From Melioribacteraceae bacterium (GTDB lineage Bacteria > Bacteroidota > Ignavibacteria > Ignavibacteriales > Melioribacteraceae), in assembly GCA_023230485.1 (NCBI GenBank), contig JALNXG010000064.1:1-20310 (forward strand): a stretch of 20,310 nt of DNA, read 5' to 3'. This document shows positions 14,531 through 20,310 of this stretch, in pieces. Every line of letters starts with the position of its first letter. The stretch's first letter is position 1. The notes beneath the pieces are model-generated. The model was not told the origin of the DNA and ran no database searches. It worked only from the letters and a program-made list of their open reading frames with translations. Position numbers and translations under genes: made by a program.

Positions 14531-15853
14531 CTATTTATTGCGTGCTCTTTTTAATAAATCATTCGATTTCTTGGCTGATTTTTCGAGTGATGTTCTTACG
14601 TCTCTTTTTCCAATTGTTACACCTTCGATAGCTTCGCCAATATGCTGAGTAATCTGCATTGCACCATAATCGATTGATAACTCTGCCTGGCCTACATCCA
14701 TCTGATCTACGAATACTTTATAATTTGGATTATCTTCTAAATATTTTTTGAATTCAGGAATCTCTTTAACTGATCTGCGAATAGGGAGATAACCGGAAGT
14801 CATACACCACTGTGCTTGTGCCTCAGGAGACGAAATCCATTTAACAAATTCCCATGCGGCATCAGGATTCTCGCTCTGTTTGAAAATGCAAAGATATTCG
14901 CCGCCAACAATTGTTGCCTGCTTTGCCGGTCCGGCTGGTAATGGTGCGAATGCCCAATCGATACCTTTCATTAAATCCTTATAACGAGGCAGACTCCATG
15001 GTCCATCCATTGCCATTGCAAGTTGTTTTGATATAAACGCCATATCAAAATCACTTGTGAATGTTTCCAATTTTTGTTCTTGGAATAATTTCTGCCATAG
15101 AGTTAATGCTTCAATCCCTGCTTCACTATCATAAGTTACTTTCGATTGGTCTTTTTCTATAAAATCACCACCTGCCTGCCATAAAAATGGTCTATACTGC
15201 CATACCATCCAACCGTTTCTGCTTCCGGTTGCAGGGAAAACCGGTATAAAAAATCCAACCTGCTCGAATTTTCCATCTTTATTTTTATCAAGTGTTAATT
15301 TTCTTGAATAATCTAATAGTTCATCCCAATCTTTAGGAGGGTGATTTGGGTCTAATCCCGCTTGGCGGAATAAATCTTTATTATATAGTAGGGCTAAATT
15401 GGTTGCTTCCATCGGAATGCTGTAAAGTTCACCACGCCATGAGGCATAAGTAATAAGCGAAGGATATATATCGGCAAGGTCTTCTTTAGTTAATCCATTT
15501 TCGCCATCAATAAAATGACTCATCTTATATATAGAATTAGATGTTACTAAATCTTCCATATAATCGGAATAGATCCAAGAAACATCGGGTGCTGTTCCGC
15601 TTTGTAACGATGTCATTAATTTCTGAATTCCGGCATCTCCATTTGGAATTGTCTGCGCATTAATCTTTATGCCCGGATGCGATTCTTCAAATTTTTTGAT
15701 TAATCCTTCTAATGCCGGCACTGATGATGCCATCATTCCATGCCAGAATGTAACGACTATTTTGCCATCACTGTTAACTTCACTTTTTTTACAACTGATA
15801 AGAGTTAACGCCATAATAATTATAATAAATATCGAACTAATTTTGTTTTTCAC
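14531..15853 (-). CDS. ABC transporter sugar-binding lipoprotein (family 1 solute-binding protein)
   Basis: 440 residues, initiated at GTG (15853). The signal sequence ends in the lipobox LISC with Cys21, so the protein is lipid-anchored on the outer face of the inner membrane and delivers substrate to the two downstream permeases. Family features: VTFWHGM at the first strand, IKKFEESHPGIKI, GTAPDVSWIY, an ALLYNKDLFRQAGLDPN block in the first lobe, and WEFVKWISSPEAQAQW near the end. These match the family 1 binding proteins that carry di-/oligosaccharides or glycerol-phosphate-type ligands. It is the first gene after the repressor gene, separated by 61 bases that contain an operator-like palindrome. 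That placement suggests it opens the induced part of the operon. Confidence 0.95.
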   Translation of the reverse strand: MKNKISSIFIIIIMALTLISCKKSEVNSDGKIVVTFWHGMMASSVPALEGLIKKFEESHPGIKINAQTIPNGDAGIQKLMTSLQSGTAPDVSWIYSDYMEDLVTSNSIYKMSHFIDGENGLTKEDLADIYPSLITYASWRGELYSIPMEATNLALLYNKDLFRQAGLDPNHPPKDWDELLDYSRKLTLDKNKDGKFEQVGFFIPVFPATGSRNGWMVWQYRPFLWQAGGDFIEKDQSKVTYDSEAGIEALTLWQKLFQEQKLETFTSDFDMAFISKQLAMAMDGPWSLPRYKDLMKGIDWAFAPLPAGPAKQATIVGGEYLCIFKQSENPDAAWEFVKWISSPEAQAQWCMTSGYLPIRRSVKEIPEFKKYLEDNPNYKVFVDQMDVGQAELSIDYGAMQITQHIGEAIEGVTIGKRDVRTSLEKSAKKSNDLLKRARNK

Positions 15854-15881
15854 TTAAACACTCAATTTAATTAAATAAAAA

Positions 15882-15897
15882 GAACAAACGTTTGCGC
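15882..15897 (-). promoter_or_regulatory. LacI-type operator upstream of the sugar-binding protein gene
   Basis: GAACAAACGTTTGCGC on the plus strand shares the core CAAACGTTTG and 14 of 16 bases with the perfect palindrome before the repressor gene. It ends about 28 bases upstream of the GTG start at 15853, where a repressor would block transcription initiation or elongation. A possible promoter overlaps it on the minus strand (TTGCGC, 18 bases, TTTAAT), but that promoter match is weak. Confidence 0.7.
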
Positions 15898-15914
15898 AAA
15901 TAGAGTTTAAAATA

Positions 15915-16985
15915 TCAGCTTGCTGTCCTATGAACTGTTACTCCTAAATTTGAATTTTCGTTAGCAGTAGAATTTAAATTTTTCATAGATTCCCTAATAA
16001 CTAGTTTAGATTCTAATAGTATTTTTCTTTTCCCTGAACTATTCTTGTTTCTCATCTCTTCTATTAGAAGTTTAACTGCTGCCTCTCCTATTAATTCTCT
16101 CGGCTGAACTACTACTGCCAAGGGAGAAACTAAATAAGGAGCAAAATCGATTTCATCAAAAGAAATAATAGATAGATCATCCGGAATTTTTACTTTTTCT
16201 TCCGAAATTGCTTGCAACATACCCAAAGTAATTAAATCACTGAATGCAAAAATTGCAGTCGGTGGATTTTCCATCTTCAAAAGCAACTTAGTAGAGATAT
16301 ATCCATTCTCTCTTCGGAAGTCATTGCCTACAATATAATTTTCATCAATTCTAATTCCATTATCGGCAAGAGCATCTTTATATCCTCTTACACGCTCATT
16401 ATTTGTATATGTGTTCTGAAGCCCTTGAATAATAGCTATACGATCATGTCCGAAATGTACTAAGCATTCGGTAGCTTCATAAGCACCTCTATAATTATCC
16501 ACTACAATACAATTCGCATCGAGTGCATCAATGTTTCTATCCAATAATACCAAGGGTTTATCATCATCTAACAAGTCTTTAATATGTTCATACTGAGTAC
16601 CAACCGGCATAATTATATAACCATCAACCCCCTTCCTTTTCATCAAATCGATCTGTTCAATCTCTGTATTAATATCCTCATTTGTATTGCATACAATTAG
16701 TGAATACCCTTCTTCATAAAGATATTTTTGTATTAAATGAGTGATCGATGCAAAAAATGGGTTGGAAATATCGGGTACTACTAATCCGATGGTATGCGTC
16801 TTCTTTAAACGGAGACCTCTTGCTAATTCATTCGGTCGATATCCTAATTCTTTTGCCTTTGCATAAATAACACGCTCTGTATCGTTTGATATGCGATACT
16901 TCTTGGATTTCTTATTCAACACTCTTGATACTGTCGAAACAGAAAATCCTGTTACTTTCGATATTTCTTCTAAGGTAATTACCAT
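15915..16985 (-). CDS. LacI-family transcriptional repressor
   Basis: 356 residues from the ATG at 16985. An in-frame TTG at 17006 would add seven residues but lies inside the operator palindrome, so ATG is preferred; the leader is A-rich with no clear Shine-Dalgarno. Residues 4-24 form the helix-turn-helix (TLEEISKVTGFSVSTVSRVLN). Residues about 51-62 are the hinge helix (PNELARGLRLKK), with Leu58 at the position that intercalates into the central CG step of operators. The remainder is the periplasmic-binding-protein-like effector domain (HTIGLVVPDISNPFFASI, GVDGYIIMPVG, RIAIIQG, RVRGYKDAL, IFAFSDLITLGML, ISFDEIDFAPYL). A perfect palindrome sits between its promoter and its start, so it probably represses itself as well as the transport genes downstream. 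The inducer is probably a sugar or sugar derivative carried by this locus, but is not identified. Confidence 0.95.
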   Translation of the reverse strand: MVITLEEISKVTGFSVSTVSRVLNKKSKKYRISNDTERVIYAKAKELGYRPNELARGLRLKKTHTIGLVVPDISNPFFASITHLIQKYLYEEGYSLIVCNTNEDINTEIEQIDLMKRKGVDGYIIMPVGTQYEHIKDLLDDDKPLVLLDRNIDALDANCIVVDNYRGAYEATECLVHFGHDRIAIIQGLQNTYTNNERVRGYKDALADNGIRIDENYIVGNDFRRENGYISTKLLLKMENPPTAIFAFSDLITLGMLQAISEEKVKIPDDLSIISFDEIDFAPYLVSPLAVVVQPRELIGEAAVKLLIEEMRNKNSSGKRKILLESKLVIRESMKNLNSTANENSNLGVTVHRTAS

Positions 16986-17000
16986 GTTTTTATTGTTTTT

Positions 17001-17016
17001 GCACAAACGTTTGTGC
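17001..17016 (-). promoter_or_regulatory. Perfect 16-base LacI-type operator of the repressor gene
   Basis: GCACAAACGTTTGTGC is an exact palindrome centred on CG, the form bound by LacI/PurR/CcpA-type dimers. It lies 15 bases before the repressor ATG and 13 bases after the -10 element, covering the expected transcript start region. Autoregulation follows from this placement. Confidence 0.85.
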
Positions 17017-17029
17017 TAACTATGACTAA

Positions 17030-17057
17030 ATTATGAAATTCTTATTGTAATTGTCAA
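17030..17057 (-). promoter_or_regulatory. Sigma70-type promoter of the repressor gene
   Basis: Minus strand: TTGACA (17052-17057), a 16-base spacer, then CATAAT (17030-17035; 5 of 6 against TATAAT). The operator palindrome begins 13 bases downstream of the -10. The -35 is an exact consensus match. Confidence 0.7.
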
Positions 17058-17237
17058 GTTAAATCGAAATCCCTATTCTATCTTTTGCTTTTATTATCTT
17101 CTTCCTTTTTCTTATATTTAGAGATGTATAATTTTTCTACAATATCATACGCTTCACCAAAATTCTATTAGTGCCCTTTAGCACTCCATATCTATTACTA
17201 TATCCAATTTTATAATTATTAACGGAAATTCGTTTCA
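17058..17237. promoter_or_regulatory. Intergenic leader between the divergent repressor and prfC genes
   Basis: About 180 AT-rich bases without an open frame worth calling. A TATAAT at 17127-17132 on the plus strand could be the -10 of the prfC promoter, but no good -35 lies 16-18 bases before it. A small inverted repeat AGTGC...GCACT (17170-17174 with 17181-17185) lies in the presumed prfC leader and is too short to call functional. Upstream of the prfC ATG only a weak purine stretch (ACGGAA) is seen. Confidence 0.35.
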
Positions 17238-18848
17238 ATGAGTATTTTATCAGAAATTCAAAAAAGAAAAACATTTGCTATCATTAGTCACCCTGATGCC
17301 GGAAAAACAACTTTAACAGAGAAATTATTGCTTTATAGCGGTGCTATTCAAATAGCAGGAGCTGTAAAATCAAATAAAATAAAAAAAACTGCAGCTTCCG
17401 ATTTCCTCGAAATCGAAAAACAGCGCGGTATCTCGGTCGCAACTTCCGTACTTACTTTCCAATACAATGATATTAATATAAATCTACTTGATACTCCGGG
17501 ACATAAGGATTTCGCAGAAGATACTTACCGTACTCTTACAGCAGTTGATAGTGTAATACTTGTTATCGATTCAGTTAAAGGTGTGGAAGAGCAGACTGAA
17601 AAACTAATGAACGTATGCCGTATGCGTAATACACCCGTAATTATTTTTATTAATAAGATGGATCGTGAAGGTAGATATCCGATTGAATTACTCGATGAAC
17701 TCGAAGAAAAATTAGATATTAGAGTAAGACCACTTTCCTATCCGCTCGGCATGGGTAAAAGTTTCCGTGGTGTATTTAATATCTATAACAATACTTTTAA
17801 TTTTTTCCAATCGAATAAAACACGAGTAGAAGAAGATGTAGAAGTTTTTACTTCTCTTTATGATGAAAACTTAATTGAGCGATTTGGTGATTCCGCAAAA
17901 AAACTTCGTGATGATATTGAACTCATTGATGGAGTTTATGATCACTTCGATAAAGATAAATATTTGAATGGCGAGCAGGCACCCGTATTCTTTGGAAGTG
18001 CTCTAAATAATTTTGGAGTAAAAGAACTTCTCGATACATTCGTTTCTATCGCTCCAATGCCTAAACCACGTGAAACAACATCGCGAATGGTCGAACCTAC
18101 CGAAGAAACTTTCTCGGGATTCGTTTTTAAGATACATGCTAATCTCGATCCCAAACACAGAGACCGTATTGCATTCCTAAGAGTATGCTCAGGAAAATTT
18201 GAAAGAAATAAATTCTTCCATCATGTAAGATTAGATAGGGACTTAAAATTTACTTCACCAGCTACTTTTATGGCGCAAACAAAAAGTGTAATTGACGATG
18301 CTTATCCAGGCGATGTTATTGGATTGTATGACTCAGGCGTTTTCAAAATCGGTGATACACTTACCGAAGGGGAAGTGATGATGTATAAAGGAATTCCTCA
18401 ATTCTCTCCCGAACTCTTCCGTCTCGTGAGGAATACAGACCCAATGAAATCTAAACAATTAGAGAAGGGGCTTCAAAACCTTACTGATGAAGGGCTCGCT
18501 CAATTATTCGTTCAGGATATGGGTAATAGAAAAGTCGTTGGTGTAGTGGGCGAACTTCAATTCGATGTTATTAAATATCGTCTGCTTCATGAGTTTGGTG
18601 CTTCTGTTGATTTCGTTCATCTGCAATCTTATAAAGCATGTTGGATTAAGTATGATAAGGTTGAAGACATTGATGAACTTCAGAGAATACGAGGCAATAA
18701 TTTATTTAAGGATAAGCATAATAATCTTGTTTATATAGCCGATTCATCTTACGCACTCAATATTGCAAAAGAAAAAAATCCCAAAGCACATTTTTTATTC
18801 AGCATCGAACACAATACCGGCACCGCTGAATTAGAAAACTCAAAGTGA
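17238..18848 (+). CDS. prfC: Peptide chain release factor 3
   Basis: Cytoplasmic translational GTPase of 536 residues, close to the 529 of Escherichia coli RF3; it removes RF1/RF2 from the ribosome after peptide release. The G domain shows the P-loop HPDAGKTT (18-25), the RF3-type switch I region SDFLEIEKQRGISVATSV (about 54-71), DTPGHKDF (85-92) and NKMD (139-142). The EIEKQRGIS block with a preceding variable insert separates RF3 from EF-G. Domain II (FVFKIHANLDPKHRDRIAFLRV) and domain III (QLFVQDMGNRKVVGVVGELQFDV) follow in the usual order. It is the only complete plus-strand gene, transcribed away from the repressor, and appears unrelated to the sugar locus. Confidence 0.98.
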   Translation: MSILSEIQKRKTFAIISHPDAGKTTLTEKLLLYSGAIQIAGAVKSNKIKKTAASDFLEIEKQRGISVATSVLTFQYNDININLLDTPGHKDFAEDTYRTLTAVDSVILVIDSVKGVEEQTEKLMNVCRMRNTPVIIFINKMDREGRYPIELLDELEEKLDIRVRPLSYPLGMGKSFRGVFNIYNNTFNFFQSNKTRVEEDVEVFTSLYDENLIERFGDSAKKLRDDIELIDGVYDHFDKDKYLNGEQAPVFFGSALNNFGVKELLDTFVSIAPMPKPRETTSRMVEPTEETFSGFVFKIHANLDPKHRDRIAFLRVCSGKFERNKFFHHVRLDRDLKFTSPATFMAQTKSVIDDAYPGDVIGLYDSGVFKIGDTLTEGEVMMYKGIPQFSPELFRLVRNTDPMKSKQLEKGLQNLTDEGLAQLFVQDMGNRKVVGVVGELQFDVIKYRLLHEFGASVDFVHLQSYKACWIKYDKVEDIDELQRIRGNNLFKDKHNNLVYIADSSYALNIAKEKNPKAHFLFSIEHNTGTAELENSK

Positions 18849-18870
18849 TAAATTAACTCGTTCGATTTAA

Positions 18871-18910
18871 AATAAAAACGTTAGGCAGCTTAAAACTTGC
18901 CTGCCTAACG
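18871..18910 (-). terminator. Intrinsic terminator for the converging minus-strand gene
   Basis: A perfect 10-base-pair stem (CGTTAGGCAG at 18879-18888 with CTGCCTAACG at 18901-18910) has a 12-base loop. Read on the minus strand it is followed by TTTTTATTTT (18869-18878), as expected of an intrinsic terminator. On the plus strand the hairpin is followed by CCAATTGCAC, with no T-run, so it serves prfC poorly. Confidence 0.75.
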
Positions 18911-18965
18911 CCAATTGCACCCTTGTCATCAACAACAAAATTTAGCATTTCGATTCTTAATAAAA

Positions 18966-20310
18966 TCATTGAAAAGAAACACGGACTTTACTAAAATTTC
19001 CCAACGTCTTAGATTCCTTATCAGTGATAACCTTCACTATTGGTGATTGTATTGTTCCGGTTGTTTGTGTCTCTTTCTTGTAAATATAAGATGAAATGAC
19101 ATTACTGTTTATTCCTGAATTAGTATCTAATTCAAACCATTTATAATATTGATCACATTTTGTTAATTGAATGTTTTTGAATTTGTGCTCGTAAGCCTCG
19201 AATAATTCATTAATCCAAATGCGATTTTGATCGGACTGATAGGAACGATAATGTCTAACCCAAGTAGCAGAGAAGCTTTCGAGAGTATTTCCATCTTTTG
19301 ATAATGCTCCTTCCATTTTACAATAAACAGTATCTCCATCTGCACTAGTCGAGTTTCTTGCTTGCGTTTTCGTTATCACAAAATTATTTCCGGTCCAATT
19401 TATTTTTGCATCAGAGAACCAGTTGGCGGTGCTTTCCCCACCTTGAGGATAAGTAATATTTTTATTTGCATCGGAAGTCCCATCGATGTAGGTGTAGTTT
19501 GCAACTGAATAAGATGATATTCTTGTACAAGCCAATAGGGCATTTAAACAATCAAATCCAGCCGGTTTTTCTTTTACTGTAAATTCATTTGAAGAAAAAA
19601 TCATTCCTCCAATTTCTAGAATCGCAGTTATTTTATCATCCTTTTTTATATTTAACCCGCTGCCCGAAATCGAATTGTTTACACATTTAACCTCGCCAAC
19701 TGCGGAGCTTCCTTTTAAAATCTTAATATTTCCATTATATTTAATCTCTTTTGTGTATTCAGAATTCAGCGTATGTTTTATAGTCCCACTAAAACTTCCG
19801 TCATCTTTTGCATCGGAGATTTCAATTGAAATTCTTGGTATAAATAATTTTATAAGATTAGCGCCTCCTTCAACTATCGTTGGTATTAAAACACTTGCTT
19901 GAGATTTTACACATTCCAAATCGATTGTGTTGTACTTACTCCCTAACCCAAACAGATAGCTTTTAGATACAAGCATCTTTATTTGATTACCATTAATAGT
20001 TTTATAATAATATTTATCAAATGAATTATATATAACATCCGACCCAACTGCGGGAGAGGTATAGCTCCTTCTATCATTAATATGAGGAGTAATATTTGTT
20101 CCATACTGAGTATCTTCGCTGAAGAAATTTTTGTTCGTAAAAACTGCCATTATTTCAAACAAATTCGCTGCCGTAGTTGCATTCTTAAATTGTGTTACAG
20201 TATTAGCGTCAGCTAAAGTTTTCGATGAACCATATTCTAAAACTTGAGCTGACTTGATTAATTCTTCATAGGGGTCAGGATCACCAACATAACCATTTGC
20301 AAATGCGGGA
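18966..20310 (-). CDS. Unrecognised, probably exported protein (5' end beyond window)
   Basis: The open frame runs from the right edge to a TGA at 18966, giving 447 visible residues; the N-terminus is missing. A TTG at 20162 is not a convincing start because the frame continues upstream without a stop to the edge (PAFANGYVGDPDPYEEL at the beginning). I do not recognise a family. The visible part is rich in Ser, Thr, Asn and Lys, with a beta-sandwich-like middle (SIEISDAKDDGSFSGTIKHTL, KYNGNIKILKGSSAVGEV, DDKITAILEIGGMIFSSNEFTV) that could be an Ig-like module. About six Cys residues are spread across it (ECVKS, KCVNN, DCLNALLACT, YCKME, KCDQY). There is no C-terminal T9SS tail; it ends KVRVSFQ. 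The composition suggests an exported protein, but without the N-terminus this is a guess. It ends before a hairpin terminator 55 bases away. Confidence 0.75.
   Translation of the reverse strand, partial: PAFANGYVGDPDPYEELIKSAQVLEYGSSKTLADANTVTQFKNATTAANLFEIMAVFTNKNFFSEDTQYGTNITPHINDRRSYTSPAVGSDVIYNSFDKYYYKTINGNQIKMLVSKSYLFGLGSKYNTIDLECVKSQASVLIPTIVEGGANLIKLFIPRISIEISDAKDDGSFSGTIKHTLNSEYTKEIKYNGNIKILKGSSAVGEVKCVNNSISGSGLNIKKDDKITAILEIGGMIFSSNEFTVKEKPAGFDCLNALLACTRISSYSVANYTYIDGTSDANKNITYPQGGESTANWFSDAKINWTGNNFVITKTQARNSTSADGDTVYCKMEGALSKDGNTLESFSATWVRHYRSYQSDQNRIWINELFEAYEHKFKNIQLTKCDQYYKWFELDTNSGINSNVISSYIYKKETQTTGTIQSPIVKVITDKESKTLGNFSKVRVSFQ

Noticed and set aside
17004..17006. TTG as start of the LacI-family repressor
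   Set aside because: It lies inside the operator palindrome and adds seven residues (LCKNNKN by codon) with no role in the helix-turn-helix; the ATG at 16985 gives the usual N-terminus.
17170..17185. Small inverted repeat AGTGC...GCACT before prfC
   Set aside because: Five base pairs with no flanking T-run or recognisable riboswitch or leader-peptide pattern; too weak to call.

Overview
The window is AT-rich DNA that most resembles a member of the Ignavibacteria (Bacteroidota/Chlorobiota group). The evidence is a C-terminal type IX secretion (T9SS) sorting domain beginning NYPNPFNPSTTI, a PorV/PorQ-family protein, a TonB-dependent receptor with an N-terminal carboxypeptidase-regulatory-like domain, and a GWxTD-domain protein. 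This is an inference from protein families; no rRNA, tRNA, CRISPR array or insertion sequence was seen.

From about 17.0 kb down to base 1, twelve minus-strand genes lie head to tail with gaps of roughly 0-60 bases, so they read as one long transcription unit or a chain of coupled ones. In transcription order they are: LacI-family repressor; lipoprotein sugar-binding protein; two MalF/MalG-type ABC permeases; GWxTD protein; lipoprotein of unknown function; FadL-like outer-membrane protein; secreted protein with two tandem CBM9-like domains and a T9SS tail; zinc-type alcohol/polyol dehydrogenase; TonB-dependent receptor; secreted protein with a T9SS-like tail; and a PorV/PorQ-family protein cut by the left edge.

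The repressor gene has a clear sigma70-type promoter followed by a perfect 16-base palindrome (GCACAAACGTTTGTGC). A 14/16 copy of the palindrome lies just upstream of the sugar-binding protein, and a third operator-like copy lies inside the start of the GWxTD gene. Together the genes look like a regulated carbohydrate acquisition locus: surface binding proteins and an outer-membrane TonB receptor, then an inner-membrane ABC importer, with a dehydrogenase as the only obvious metabolic enzyme. No SusD, no glycoside hydrolase and no ABC ATPase is present in the window. The substrate cannot be read from the sequence.

To the right, transcribed the other way, is prfC (peptide chain release factor 3), an ordinary translation gene. 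After it comes a hairpin terminator that serves the converging minus-strand gene, an unrecognised protein whose start lies beyond the right edge.
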